DNA from: a virus
Strand: one strand, 5' to 3'
IMG/VR virus record: IMGVR_UViG_3300044522_001092
Coordinates: 1 to 35,497 of that record
Length of the DNA: 35,497 nt
This document shows positions 1-7,937 of the stretch, one piece after another. Numbering within the stretch: the stretch's first letter is position 1; each line of letters begins with the position of its first letter. The notes below the pieces were generated by a model. That model ran no database searches. It was not told where the DNA came from and worked only from the letters and a program-made list of their open reading frames with translations. Made by a program: the position numbers and the translations under genes.

Positions 1-127
1 TCGATGGCGTCGGCAAATCCGAGGGCGACGGCATCCACGGCGTCGAGCCATGTTTCTTTGTCCATCATGTCTTGGATCTCGGTTTCTCCGAGGCCTGTCT
101 TGCGGACGTAGGCGTTGCGGAGATTGA
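1..127. repeat. Terminal direct repeat, left copy (circular overlap)
   Basis: These 127 bases match 35371-35497 base for base, and the protease reading frame continues across the join. This is best explained as the overlap left when a circular or circularly permuted molecule is assembled; 127 is a common maximum k-mer length in short-read assemblers. It is not evidence of physical terminal repeats. Confidence 0.92.
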
Positions 128-527
128 CCTTGAGCATGTCGAGGAGGTCGGCTTCCTTGCGGAGGTCTTCGCTTCCGCCCATGCTGACGGTCCATGGGTT
201 GTGGATCATCAAAAGGGCGTTGTCGGCAATGAGGACCGGAGCGCCGGCCATGGCGATGACTGAGGCCATCGAGGCGGCGAGAGCATCGATGTGGACGGTT
301 ACCCCTCCCTTGTGCCGGCGGAGAGCGTTGTAAATCGCGGTGCCCTCAACCACGGAACCCCCGGGCGAATTGATACGGAGGTGGATGTGTTGTCCAGAGA
401 GCTTGCCGATGTCACTGAGGAATTGCTTTGAGCCTGCGCCAAAAGCACCGATTTCGTCGTAAAGGGTGACCGTGGTTTCGTTGTCGCCGGATTTTTCCAG
501 AGCATAGAATGTGGGGTTGGTTGTCAT
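1..527 (-). CDS. ClpP-like prohead protease, N-terminal part (gene continues at 34821-35497)
   Basis: This is the first part of a 358-aa protein that starts at ATG 527, runs off base 1 and continues from 35370 down to the TAA at 34821. It is a ClpP/S14-type serine protease expected to process the capsid shell. The ClpP signatures are visible: an INSPGG turn near residues 52-57, the nucleophile Ser86 in AASMAS, and His109 in MIHNPW. The third position, in DKETWLDA (about 156-163), carries Glu where ClpP has Asp in my alignment by eye. The start overlaps the portal stop as ATGA. Its leader has no Shine-Dalgarno site but an A/C-rich stretch ending CCAATCAACACA. The lambda analogue is gpC by position, although lambda C belongs to the S49 family. 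Confidence 0.9.
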   Translation of the reverse strand, partial: MTTNPTFYALEKSGDNETTVTLYDEIGAFGAGSKQFLSDIGKLSGQHIHLRINSPGGSVVEGTAIYNALRRHKGGVTVHIDALAASMASVIAMAGAPVLIADNALLMIHNPWTVSMGGSEDLRKEADLLDMLKVNLRNAYVRKTGLGETEIQDMMDKETWLDAVDAVALGFADAI

Positions 528-1984
528 TGTGTTGATTGGGTGGCTGCAAAGGTTGCTTGGTTGCGGAGGTTGCTTGGAAATACGGCGTTGAGATCAAGGC
601 CGAGGGCGGCGCATTTCTGCTGGCGGCGTTGGAATGTCTGGATGATGTCGTCTTCCTCCGCTTCGGCATCGAGGCCGAGGATATTGCAATAGCGTTCCCA
701 TGACATGAGGCCACGGTCGAGGAGGTCAGCGTAGAGGCGACCGTCGCGGCCATTGTCCACCGTTATTTTGCGAGGGGTGACCCATTCGACTCTCCACCAA
801 TCGTCGCCAGGGTAAGGGAGGCGACCGGCTTGGATCTCTTGCCAAATCCAGAACTTCCAAGCGGGAAAGCAAAATTGATCGATGACCATCTGCTGGATGC
901 GCTCGAGGAAATTCTGTGCGACCTCGATGAATCCGCGCATTTCCGTGCCGGCTAATCCGGTCAAGAGCATGATGGCCTCGGGTGGAACTCCGACCGCTCG
1001 GGCGATGTCTTCGGAGTAGCTTCGCATGAGTGGCTCGAATGCAGTGCCGGGCGCTTCGTTTTTAAAGGATTGGATGGTCTCGCCGGGCTTGAGGCGAGGA
1101 ATGAGGGTGCCGTTGTAAAGTGAATCGGTGGAGATCTCGTCTCCGTCTTGGTTCGTGATCTTGCTTGCGCCGAGGCCGATCTTGACCGCTTCGTTGCTGG
1201 TGATGGTGAAGCCGATTTGTGATCCTGCTTTGTAAGCACCCTTTACGTATCCGCGAGTTTCGGATTTATCCTGGGCGGGGATGATCGCGCTGTGGAACCA
1301 TGATACGCCACGGGGCTGGCCGACGCGACGGACGTGCCGCATGTGCATCATGTCGGCCACGGGAACATCCACGAACTTCCCGTTCGCCCGGTCGGTGATG
1401 ACGCGGTAGCTGGTGGGCGCGCCGAATTTATCGAGAAGAAGGCCATCATAGGCGCGGTCGCTTGAGCTTGCGGTGCTGCCGACTTGCTCTCCACCGATGA
1501 ATCGAAAGCGTGCGCCTCCGGTTGCGGTGGTTAGCTTTTGCGCAAAGAAATCCCCATCGAGGGCGACTTGCCGGATGATGAGCGATTGCGAAGAGTAGAA
1601 GTTGACGGAATCGGAGGCGTCAAATGCCCATGATTCTCCGCAGGCGCGGTCTTCAAAATGACGCTCGGCAAGGCGGTTCCACTCGGGGTCGGAGGTGCGG
1701 GCCTTGGCAACAATGCCGGTGCCGATAGCGCGTTGCGCGATATGCTCCACGATGTAGGTGACCTCGGGGACGTTATTGTAAAGCCAGCGAGCCTTACGGA
1801 TGAGTTGCTCGCGGGTGCGTGGGGTCAGTTCGCGCTTGGGGTCAACCGTATCGATGAGGATGAGGCCGCGTTGATGGGATATATCAGCGGCCTCGAATGC
1901 TGACGCTTTGGGTGAGGGTTTGCGTCCGGAGCCTTCGCGTTTACCGCCCCATCTTGATTTTTTGATTTCCTGCTTGGAGGCCAT
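524..1984 (-). CDS. Portal protein (lambda gpB-like)
   Basis: This 486-aa protein should form the dodecameric ring at the capsid vertex through which DNA is packaged. Its layout matches the lambda-type portal family: a basic N-terminus, then a segment near residues 60-110 (LIRKARWLYNNVPEV), a central region with VALDGDFFA and the GVSWFHSAIIP stretch, and a C-terminal part containing EAIMLLTGL and DDWWRVEWVTP. The lambda portal is slightly longer (533 aa). It has one of the clearest ribosome-binding sites in the window, GGAGGG a few bases before ATG 1984. It lies between the gpW-position protein and the protease, and its TGA overlaps the protease ATG by four bases. Confidence 0.9.
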   Translation of the reverse strand: MASKQEIKKSRWGGKREGSGRKPSPKASAFEAADISHQRGLILIDTVDPKRELTPRTREQLIRKARWLYNNVPEVTYIVEHIAQRAIGTGIVAKARTSDPEWNRLAERHFEDRACGESWAFDASDSVNFYSSQSLIIRQVALDGDFFAQKLTTATGGARFRFIGGEQVGSTASSSDRAYDGLLLDKFGAPTSYRVITDRANGKFVDVPVADMMHMRHVRRVGQPRGVSWFHSAIIPAQDKSETRGYVKGAYKAGSQIGFTITSNEAVKIGLGASKITNQDGDEISTDSLYNGTLIPRLKPGETIQSFKNEAPGTAFEPLMRSYSEDIARAVGVPPEAIMLLTGLAGTEMRGFIEVAQNFLERIQQMVIDQFCFPAWKFWIWQEIQAGRLPYPGDDWWRVEWVTPRKITVDNGRDGRLYADLLDRGLMSWERYCNILGLDAEAEEDDIIQTFQRRQQKCAALGLDLNAVFPSNLRNQATFAATQSTQ

Positions 1985-2000
1985 GCCCTCCGTGCGGATG

Positions 2001-2282
2001 TCAAATCATCGAGCTGAAACTTGAAAAACTGGCAATGGTCCCGAGTGAGCGTGACCCGTTGCCTTCGGCATAGACTTCCATGACGACGGCGAGGCGGTCG
2101 GTCTTGCTCAGTGAGCTCATCTGTGCGGCGGTTCCTGTGCCGTCGGTGCTCAGGCTGGTGATGATCGTCTCGTCAATCCCGCTTTCGAGCGCGGAGGCCA
2201 TGGCGAGGAGCTCGGCGCGGGTTTTTCCCTGGGCTTTTAAAAGCGCCTTGTATCCTGCGCGGGCAATGTCTTTGTCGGTCAC
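2001..2282 (-). CDS. Small head protein in the gpW position
   Basis: This 93-aa protein lies between large terminase and portal, where lambda carries gpW, the head-completion connector. The sequence has an N-terminal helical half (IARAGYKALLKAQGKTRAELLAMASALESGI) quoted here only in part: a lysine-rich start, an AELLAMASALESG helix, then a Ser/Thr-rich middle and a hydrophobic Ser/Phe-rich tail ending FSSFSSMI. It is somewhat longer than gpW (68 aa), and I see no decisive motif, so the role is inferred from gene order. It is separated from TerL by 22 bases and from the portal start by 16. Confidence 0.65.
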   Translation of the reverse strand: MTDKDIARAGYKALLKAQGKTRAELLAMASALESGIDETIITSLSTDGTGTAAQMSSLSKTDRLAVVMEVYAEGNGSRSLGTIASFSSFSSMI

Positions 2283-2304
2283 GTCCTCGGCGGGATGTCA
2301 AAAA

Positions 2305-4008
2305 TCAGTTTTTCAAAACATGCCATGCGACGTGGCAGAGTTTGAGGGCGTCCATATAGTGATCTTGTGCTACGCTTTTCCAGATGAGTTCAGAACCGGC
2401 GGCGGTCTTGCGCGGGACTAGGCGCTGGCCTCCGAGGCCTCGAAAGAGATCGTCGGTGGAATCCGCCGGCAACTTGAGCGGCGGGTGAGCGTTTCGGATT
2501 CTGTCGGTGAATAGCTCGGTTTTTATGGCGTGGTCAACGAATGTGTAGAGCACGACGCCGGGGAAGTCGGGCAGGACGGTGCGGGAAATCTTGGATCCGA
2601 ATGTTGCGCCTGAGCCTTTGCCTGCGTGCCAGAATCCGCCTGACGCTTGGCATGCGGTGTAAACGCGGAATGTGGCAAATCCGGAATCCATGAGGCCACA
2701 CTCGGGGGAGACCTCGGCACCGGATGGCGTGCGGTAGGTGCGGCGGGGTGAGTCTTCGAGGAGATCCTCGATGGCGAGGGTGGTTCCGTAGTCGAGGACG
2801 TAGGAAGCGCCGACGGCGTCGAAGGCGACGGTGACCCAGTGCTGTTGGTTCTGCCCGATGTCCGCGCATGTGACGAGGTGCGCGGGCTCGATGGGGCATG
2901 TCCCGCGAAGGTAATCACCACGAAGGGCGAGGATGTGCGCCTCGCCGATGCTGCTTTCGACCTGTTCCCACGGCATGGCCATTGTGCTGTTCGTAAAATC
3001 TTGGAGGCCGTTGAGCGTGCCCTTGTCTCTCAGAAATTTAACGGCGAGAGCGCCGAATGTGCAGGATCTCCATGGGGCATAGAGGGAGTTCAAGTGGAAG
3101 GATCGGAATCCGCGTTGCGCGGCGGGGTTTGTGGCCTCCCACTTTCCGCCTTGGAGGGCTTCGATTTTCTGGCCGTCGTTCCATTCGCCTTCGCATCGTT
3201 GGCAGACGTAGCGGGCGGACTCCTCGACGCGGGCCATGTTCCACTTGCCGGCCTCCTTCGCTTCGTTGTCCCACTTCACCTGTTCCCACAAAAGCTCGAT
3301 GCGGTCGTGGCAGTGCGGGCAGGCGAGCATGAATTTCTCCTGGGTGCCTTTCTGGTATTCCTGCCAGATCGCGCCGTCGGGCGTGGTGGGTGTGGAGGTC
3401 TTGACCCTAAGCGCACCGACGAAGGACTTCGTGCGGTTCTCTGCCAGGAAAAGCGCGGAGGTTTCTTGGTCGGTTTCCCTGGCGAACTTGTCCACCTCGT
3501 CCATGAGGAGGAGACCGGCGGGACGGCTGGCGAGGTTCGCCGGGGAGTTCGACCCGACGAAGACGACAGAGCACCGCGAAAAATGCTGCTCGAGGTTTTT
3601 GAATCGGTGGCGGTCCGCTGGCTTCTGAGCGGAGAGCGTGGCGCTGTCGTCGAATAGCGGGAGCCAGCGCGTCTCGGAGAAACTGCGGGCGAGTCCCTCG
3701 GTGGGCATCACCCACACGACCGGCTGCGGTTTGTTGCAAATCCTCCACGCCGTGCCTGCCTGTACCATCGTCGTCTTGCCGGTCTGCGTGCCAAATACGA
3801 GCACAAGGTCGGAGACATCGACATCGCCGAAGCACTCGAGCGGCTCGCGGAGGTAGGGAGTCATGCGCGTGCTGAATGCTCCGGGCATCTGGGTTTGCCG
3901 CTCCGATAGAACAACCTCATCCTCGCACCATTCGTTCACGGTCCGAATGTCGAGAGGGGCAAGGATGTTTTCGACGGCGGTAGCTACACCTCGATCCGCT
4001 TTGGCCAT
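2305..4008 (-). CDS. terL: Terminase large subunit (GpA family)
   Basis: This 567-aa ATPase-nuclease drives DNA into the prohead and cuts the concatemer. The ATPase domain shows a Walker A motif GTQTGKT (residues 73-79, Lys78) and a Walker B motif LLLMDE (Asp170, Glu171). A CPHC and a CQRC pair (Cys230/233 and Cys269/272) form the zinc-finger-like insert typical of the GpA family. The nuclease domain begins near VTCADIGQNQ (Asp383). Length is a little below lambda gpA (641 aa). The start overlaps the end of TerS by 25 bases, implying coupled translation. GpA-type terminases are usually associated with cos-site packaging, but no cos site can be identified by eye. Confidence 0.94.
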   Translation of the reverse strand: MAKADRGVATAVENILAPLDIRTVNEWCEDEVVLSERQTQMPGAFSTRMTPYLREPLECFGDVDVSDLVLVFGTQTGKTTMVQAGTAWRICNKPQPVVWVMPTEGLARSFSETRWLPLFDDSATLSAQKPADRHRFKNLEQHFSRCSVVFVGSNSPANLASRPAGLLLMDEVDKFARETDQETSALFLAENRTKSFVGALRVKTSTPTTPDGAIWQEYQKGTQEKFMLACPHCHDRIELLWEQVKWDNEAKEAGKWNMARVEESARYVCQRCEGEWNDGQKIEALQGGKWEATNPAAQRGFRSFHLNSLYAPWRSCTFGALAVKFLRDKGTLNGLQDFTNSTMAMPWEQVESSIGEAHILALRGDYLRGTCPIEPAHLVTCADIGQNQQHWVTVAFDAVGASYVLDYGTTLAIEDLLEDSPRRTYRTPSGAEVSPECGLMDSGFATFRVYTACQASGGFWHAGKGSGATFGSKISRTVLPDFPGVVLYTFVDHAIKTELFTDRIRNAHPPLKLPADSTDDLFRGLGGQRLVPRKTAAGSELIWKSVAQDHYMDALKLCHVAWHVLKN

Positions 4009-4655
4009 ACGTTTGCCCTCATGGTTTCAATCAGTCTTGAGCACCATTCTAAAAGTGTTCGCTCGATCTCCTTTTGCGGTTGGTTGACGAGGCGTGCCGC
4101 AAGTGTCTTTGGCATGATGTCTATCAACTGCCGGCCAGCACCAAGTGTGCGCTGAAACATTTCGATAGCGTTGTCCGAATAGATGGTGATGCGCTCCGAT
4201 TGTTGCCAGTCGGCAAAGTCTTTTTGCGCCTTAACTCTGTTGTTTCTTGCGGCGATATAAACGGCGTTTGCTTTTCGATAATCCTCGATGCTGCCGTTGT
4301 TGATCTCGATCTCTTTCCGCTTCTGGTGTGCCGCGTCCTCGGCTTGGATCGCTCTTTGCAATGAAAGCTCTGGCGTGTTCGCGGACTCAATGGCGACTTG
4401 CTTCGTTTTTACCTTTGGCGTGGCTTCTGATTTTAGCGGTGGCTCATAAGGCATCGCCTCCGGTGCGGGGGCCGTCGCTCTCTTCGGCGCTGGCGGTGGC
4501 TCGCCTCGCTGGCCACGCTTGGCGCGGGGCGGGGCGTTGGTCTCACGCCACGCTTGGGCGGCGTCAACCGAGGTGGTCGGCATGCCTTTCTTGACGAGGC
4601 GGCTGACGACGCTCTTGTCGATTCCTAGAATGTTGCTTAGTTCCGTTACGCCCAC
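3984..4655 (-). CDS. terS: Terminase small subunit (Nu1-like)
   Basis: This 223-aa protein should recognise the packaging site and recruit TerL. Residues 1-37 form a Nu1-like winged helix-turn-helix (TELSNILGIDKSVVSRLVKKG, given here as its key region around residues 3-24), followed by a Pro/Ala/Lys-rich linker (about 40-90) and a helical C-terminal half (about 95-223) probably used for oligomerisation and TerL contact. The start is GTG at 4655, with a weak AGGG just upstream; no better upstream ATG is in frame. It directly precedes TerL. The gap upstream (4656-4757) is the likely place for a packaging site or a late promoter. Confidence 0.85.
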   Translation of the reverse strand: MGVTELSNILGIDKSVVSRLVKKGMPTTSVDAAQAWRETNAPPRAKRGQRGEPPPAPKRATAPAPEAMPYEPPLKSEATPKVKTKQVAIESANTPELSLQRAIQAEDAAHQKRKEIEINNGSIEDYRKANAVYIAARNNRVKAQKDFADWQQSERITIYSDNAIEMFQRTLGAGRQLIDIMPKTLAARLVNQPQKEIERTLLEWCSRLIETMRANVWPKRIEV

Positions 4656-4757
4656 GCCCTATGCAACGTGTCAAAACTATGCAACGCTCAGAAAAAGAAC
4701 GAGCGTCGGTCAAACTGCTCTAGCGCACGCTTTTAAAAAGATTCCTTATGCCCCCCC
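4656..4757. other. Intergenic gap upstream of terminase, candidate packaging or promoter region
   Basis: This 102-base non-coding stretch separates the early/middle genes from terminase. It contains a direct repeat TATGCAACG (about 4660 and 4678), a short A/T patch (TTTTAAAAAG near 4731), and an 8-C run at 4751-4758 touching the stop of the gene upstream. In lambda the cos site lies directly before nu1, so this is the obvious place to look for one. I cannot recognise cohesive ends or a clear promoter. Confidence 0.35.
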
Positions 4758-5012
4758 CTATGCACTGGCGAGGGATTTCCATCGCGCAAGCGTTTCGCTG
4801 ATCCTGCGCGATTGCGCGAGGTGGTCGTCGTCAGGTCCCATCGGCGTGCGTGAGAGATGCCACCCGAGGTAACGTGCGGCGATTGCGGAGAGCTCATCGG
4901 CGACTGCCCGCGCCTCGTCGCGTTCGCGTTCAAGTTGCTGCGCCCACTCGGTTGGAACAACATGGTTGCCTCTCGAGATGTTGTCCGTCTCTGGTGTTGG
5001 TCGGTCACTCAT
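4758..5012 (-). CDS. Hypothetical 84-aa protein with coiled-coil segment
   Basis: Unrecognised. The start is set at ATG 5012 because it overlaps the upstream stop as ATGA. The protein opens with a polar stretch (MSDRPTPETDN), then has a strongly charged helix WAQQLERERDEARAVADEL and an alanine-rich SAIAARYLGWHL segment, followed by a charged C-terminal helix. It looks like a small helical, possibly self-associating protein. It is the last gene before the terminase gap. The stop lies at the edge of an 8-base C/G homopolymer, so the C-terminus is slightly open to sequencing error. Confidence 0.7.
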   Translation of the reverse strand: MSDRPTPETDNISRGNHVVPTEWAQQLERERDEARAVADELSAIAARYLGWHLSRTPMGPDDDHLAQSRRISETLARWKSLASA

Positions 5013-5440
5013 ACCTTGGCGAGGAGTTCGCGGACTCGCTTGGCCTCGCGTTCCATTGGCTCGAGGAGTTCGAGGGCGCGGTTGAGCCGGTCTTTGTCCC
5101 ATCCTTGGATCTCGTCCGACATCTTGCGCTGCCATAGGATGAACGACTGGCTGAGCCCTTCGATGGTGACGATGGCTTTGGTCTTGTCCGCCGGGTTGAG
5201 TGCGGGCTTTGCTTCGGGTAGGGCGAGGCCGAGGTCTAGCTCGAGCTGCGCTTCGGTGTCGGCACAGAACTCCATGCCCCATCGCTGGGTGCCGTAGTCG
5301 CGTGACTGACTGAGCCACTTGGATGCGGCCTTCTTGCACGTGAGGATGTCGCGGTGAACGTCTGTCCATTCGGCTGGGGTGAGGGTTGCGGGTAGGTTCA
5401 GCGCGTGGAGCGTGAACATCGTGGCGTCTATTAGTTGCAT
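5009..5440 (-). CDS. Hypothetical 143-aa protein
   Basis: Unrecognised. I place the start at ATG 5440 (MQLIDATMF) rather than at upstream in-frame codons, because the upstream part would lie inside the preceding gene and reads as low-complexity basic sequence. The protein has a TPAEWTDVHRDIL motif near residues 21-33, an acidic middle (ELDLGLALPEAKP), and a charged C-terminal helix ending in REAKRVRELLAKV. It looks soluble and helical. Its leader is A/C-rich (AAAACAAACCAC) without a Shine-Dalgarno site. It overlaps the upstream gene by 10 bases and the downstream gene by 4. Confidence 0.72.
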   Translation of the reverse strand: MQLIDATMFTLHALNLPATLTPAEWTDVHRDILTCKKAASKWLSQSRDYGTQRWGMEFCADTEAQLELDLGLALPEAKPALNPADKTKAIVTIEGLSQSFILWQRKMSDEIQGWDKDRLNRALELLEPMEREAKRVRELLAKV

Positions 5441-5961
5441 GTGGTTTGTTTTGTTTGGGTTTTTATCTTTGCTCTGGCTTTTTCTTTTGCTGCTGTGAAA
5501 GGGTTTGTGGCCTTGGCCTTGAAGGTTGCCCGGCTGGATTGGCTCTTGCGGAACTTTGTGCATTCAAAGGCGCTATCCTTTCCGCTGAGGACATCGCGGA
5601 CGCCGAGCGTGTAGTGACTAAGGAGCGCACGGGTGACGCCTAGTTCTCTTGCCACTTCTGCTTGGGATCGGGCACCGTTGAGTTGGTCGAGGCCGGATGC
5701 AAATGCGATGGCGTGAGCCATGGCCGGAAGGTTGCTGGCCTTGAGTAACAATCCGATTACCCTGGCGAGGACGAGGGATTGGGATTTCCGCACCTCCCCA
5801 TCCACGTGAGCCATGACAAGGCCGGCGGCTTTGAGGCTAATGCCAAGGGCGTCGGCGAGTTGTTCCTCCGGGGTGTCCAACTCGTCGGCCATGTCTGGCC
5901 AGTATGCACCGCCATTTTGTTCGTTGAGGCGAGCGGCGGCTTGTGGTGAGGCGGAAAACAT
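5431..5961 (-). CDS. Helix-turn-helix protein, possible late regulator
   Basis: This 176-aa protein has a convincing helix-turn-helix near residues 98-120 (RSQAEVARELGVTRALLSHYT, core positions AEVARELGVT and RALLSHY). Before it are a helical domain (30-95) and after it a basic Lys/Arg/Ser/Thr-rich tail (about 135-176). It could bind DNA as a transcription regulator. Because it sits near the end of the early/middle genes, just before terminase, a role in late-gene activation is possible, but this is inference from position. The basic tail is typical of nucleic-acid-binding extensions. There is no ATP-binding or nuclease motif. Confidence 0.72.
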   Translation of the reverse strand: MFSASPQAAARLNEQNGGAYWPDMADELDTPEEQLADALGISLKAAGLVMAHVDGEVRKSQSLVLARVIGLLLKASNLPAMAHAIAFASGLDQLNGARSQAEVARELGVTRALLSHYTLGVRDVLSGKDSAFECTKFRKSQSSRATFKAKATNPFTAAKEKARAKIKTQTKQTTCN

Positions 5962-5975
5962 AGGTGGTGAAAAGT

Positions 5976-6353
5976 TTACGGCTTTGAGGTTGCTGGCTTT
6001 TTCTTGGTGGTCAAATTGTTTTTGCGTGGCTTAAATGCTTCTGCGATGATGGCTTGTGCGGGTAGCTTGATCGGCATTGCCTCGCAGAGTTTTGGAAAGA
6101 ATGAGGATCGGAGGAAGTGCGCGGCTGTGGTGATGTTCATATCTGCATCGCGAGCGTTGCTGTATTGGGCGTATTCGCTTTCATTACTCACATCGTCCAC
6201 TGCCTGCCAAATCATGGCGTTGAGGAGTTTGCGGTAGAAGTGCAATAGCAGGCGCTCTTTCTCCTCGGGTGATTGCTCTACCGGCTCGGCGGCGAGGTCT
6301 TGAGGTTGGGCGATTTCTTCCCATTTGCCGGGCTTGTATCGTTTCGTTCTCAT
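5976..6353 (-). CDS. Hypothetical 125-aa protein
   Basis: Unrecognised. The start is ATG 6353, overlapping the RuvC-like stop as ATGA; longer forms would only read through the resolvase in another frame. Visible features are a basic N-terminus (MRTKRYKPGKWEE), an acidic helix EEKERLLLHFYRKLLNAMIW near residues 30-50, a polar middle with NARDADMN, and a hydrophobic stretch followed by a very basic tail (KPRKNNLTTKKKPATSKP). It probably binds nucleic acid or a replication partner, judged only from charge and context. Confidence 0.68.
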   Translation of the reverse strand: MRTKRYKPGKWEEIAQPQDLAAEPVEQSPEEKERLLLHFYRKLLNAMIWQAVDDVSNESEYAQYSNARDADMNITTAAHFLRSSFFPKLCEAMPIKLPAQAIIAEAFKPRKNNLTTKKKPATSKP

Positions 6354-6781
6354 TGGTGGGTTGTCCGGTGGTATTCGGCGATGAGTAGGGCGTCGGCGAT
6401 GGCGTGGGTGACTTTGAGCTTTGGGAATAACTCTTGGGCTCGGCGCTTGGATACATTCTTGTCGCCCTTGGTGAGGCACCCAAGGGCTTTTTGCCACGCT
6501 TGAGGGCGGATGTGGCGGAATGGGATTGCGAGGGCTACCAGCGCCATTTCGAGGCCTCCGTATCCGTGCCCGAATGTGAATGCCGACTTGACGCCCATTT
6601 GTGGCGATGAGTGGACGAGTTCGAGGGCGGCGATGGGCTCGGCCATGCATACGCTGTCGCGGAGGAGGTCGAAGATGTCGCGGTCTGTCTCGGGCATCTT
6701 GTGTGCCCATGGGTTGCCGGTCTGCGGGATGAATGCGATGCCGCCGTTGATACCGGGGTCGATGCCGATGTAGAGTTTCAT
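6350..6781 (-). CDS. RuvC-like Holliday junction resolvase
   Basis: This 143-aa protein has the RNase-H-like fold of RuvC resolvases. The first beta strand IGIDPGINGGIA supplies Asp8; ALELVH gives Glu54; and THAIADALLIAEY near the C-terminus gives Asp130, with His126 nearby. Together these form the expected metal-binding acidic set. It would cut branched DNA formed by recombination or replication before packaging, which fits a phage with its own Bet/exonuclease pair. Length is a little below bacterial RuvC (about 170 aa), as usual for phage versions. It is overlapped by four bases at each end, as part of a tightly coupled run. Confidence 0.88.
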   Translation of the reverse strand: MKLYIGIDPGINGGIAFIPQTGNPWAHKMPETDRDIFDLLRDSVCMAEPIAALELVHSSPQMGVKSAFTFGHGYGGLEMALVALAIPFRHIRPQAWQKALGCLTKGDKNVSKRRAQELFPKLKVTHAIADALLIAEYHRTTHQ

Positions 6782-7068
6782 GAGGTTTTGTTTTTGATTC
6801 TGGTGAGTGATGCGGTGATGGATTTGCGGTGGGCTTGGGTGAGGGCTATGGGCTCGGCGTGCAGCCAGTTGTCATGCGGTGAGTGGCTGGCGATGATGAG
6901 AACGGCCCCACCCTGCCCTGCTGCTTCGAGGTAGGGTTGAATGGCGACGCGTTGCGCGTCGGTAAAACGGAATGGCCGGCCAAGCTCGAGCGGGTTGACT
7001 TCCGTGGTGTCAAGGCCGTGGGCGATCTGGAGCGACTGCCAGGGGTGAGGTATCGGAGTAGAGGTCAT
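6778..7068 (-). CDS. Hypothetical 96-aa protein
   Basis: Unrecognised. The start at ATG 7068 is chosen because it overlaps the stop of the PP-loop gene as ATGA. The protein contains a hydrophobic beta-like segment GGAVLIIASHS near residue 55-65, preceded by FRFTDAQRVAIQPYLEAAG and followed by a polar helix ending RIKNKTS. One compact mixed alpha/beta domain seems likely. Position between the PP-loop enzyme and the RuvC-like resolvase suggests a role in DNA metabolism, but no motif proves it. Confidence 0.68.
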   Translation of the reverse strand: MTSTPIPHPWQSLQIAHGLDTTEVNPLELGRPFRFTDAQRVAIQPYLEAAGQGGAVLIIASHSPHDNWLHAEPIALTQAHRKSITASLTRIKNKTS

Positions 7069-7937
7069 ACTCCGCACATCCCCTCGCATTCGTTGCCAAA
7101 TGATTGCTCGTCGAGCCACAGGGAAAGCTGTCCACGCTCGATGTCCGTGCGAAAATCGACTTGATCCAGCGGGACGAGGCTTGGGTGAAGGAACGGGACG
7201 CCGCGCATTCTCTCTGTCTTTGCCTTTACAGCTTGAAGGTCTTTTTCAAATTGCACCGACCTAGCAAATTCCTCTGGCTCTTGATCGCGAAGTCGTCGCC
7301 ACTCGTTGTCGGAGTGGAATGGACAATAAACGCAGGCCGAGCGTGGTGGCTTCGGATATCCATGCGACTCCATCCACTTGAGGCAGTCGCGGCGACCCAT
7401 GCGAAGCTCAACAAGCGGCCACCTATGTTGCGACCACGCGACTCGGCTTGGCTTGATGCGTTGGATTTCATCCCACGAAATCCCGATCCATTGCGTGACG
7501 GTCACATTTTTTTGACCACGCTTCACTTTCCCATGCAATCGTGCTGCACGCTCAAGTTGCTCCACCTTGTAAGAGTATGTGCAAGCACGACCCATAATGC
7601 CACGGGTGCCATCCTTGTTTTGAATAAACGCTGGTATCAGACTCTTGCTCCAGAATCCCGTGCCGTCCTTTCGTTGTTTTATCAAAAGCGACTCCTGAGT
7701 CATATCTCCGCGAGTGACGCGAATAACAGGAAATGGTAACTGGGGTTCCAGCCAATCAAGCCACTTATAAACGCTAGCCGGTTCGGCCTGCGTGTCGGCA
7801 AAGATGGCTGCATCCGGCATCGGCGTGATCTCCCCGTGCTTTGCCATAAGTGCAATGGTGCTGCTTTGCACTCCTGCCCCAAGGGAAAGAAAAGTGTATG
7901 GTGTTTCCGGCGGTGTATTTAGTGGTGAGCTTGTCAT
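7065..7937 (-). CDS. PP-loop ATPase, PAPS-reductase-like, with conserved cysteines
   Basis: This 290-aa protein belongs to the adenine nucleotide alpha-hydrolase superfamily (PAPS reductase, tRNA thiolases, DndC). The PP-loop is SLGAGVQSS (residues 18-26), which binds ATP and releases pyrophosphate. Conserved cysteines stand out: Cys119 in GRACTYSYK, the CVYC pair (Cys202/205) followed by PFHSDNEW, and Cys284/288 in the terminal NECEGMCGV. Several of these could hold an iron-sulphur cluster or a persulphide. Such genes recur in phages, usually labelled PAPS reductase without proof. It lies between helicase and small DNA-metabolism genes, so nucleic-acid modification is more plausible than sulphate assimilation; that is inference. 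It overlaps the helicase by four bases. Confidence 0.85.
   Translation of the reverse strand: MTSSPLNTPPETPYTFLSLGAGVQSSTIALMAKHGEITPMPDAAIFADTQAEPASVYKWLDWLEPQLPFPVIRVTRGDMTQESLLIKQRKDGTGFWSKSLIPAFIQNKDGTRGIMGRACTYSYKVEQLERAARLHGKVKRGQKNVTVTQWIGISWDEIQRIKPSRVAWSQHRWPLVELRMGRRDCLKWMESHGYPKPPRSACVYCPFHSDNEWRRLRDQEPEEFARSVQFEKDLQAVKAKTERMRGVPFLHPSLVPLDQVDFRTDIERGQLSLWLDEQSFGNECEGMCGV

Noticed and set aside
2839-3657. 272-aa plus-strand open frame
   Set aside because: It is antisense to the conserved ATPase and zinc-finger region of TerL, has no motif, and arises from the GC-rich third-position pattern of the real gene.
4758-5369. Long version (203 aa) of the 84-aa protein
   Set aside because: The upstream part covers the 143-aa gene in another frame; ATG 5012 overlaps its stop by ATGA and gives the sensible protein.
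5976-6710. Long version (244 aa) of the 125-aa protein
   Set aside because: The N-terminal half is antiphase reading of the RuvC-like gene; ATG 6353 with an ATGA overlap is preferred.
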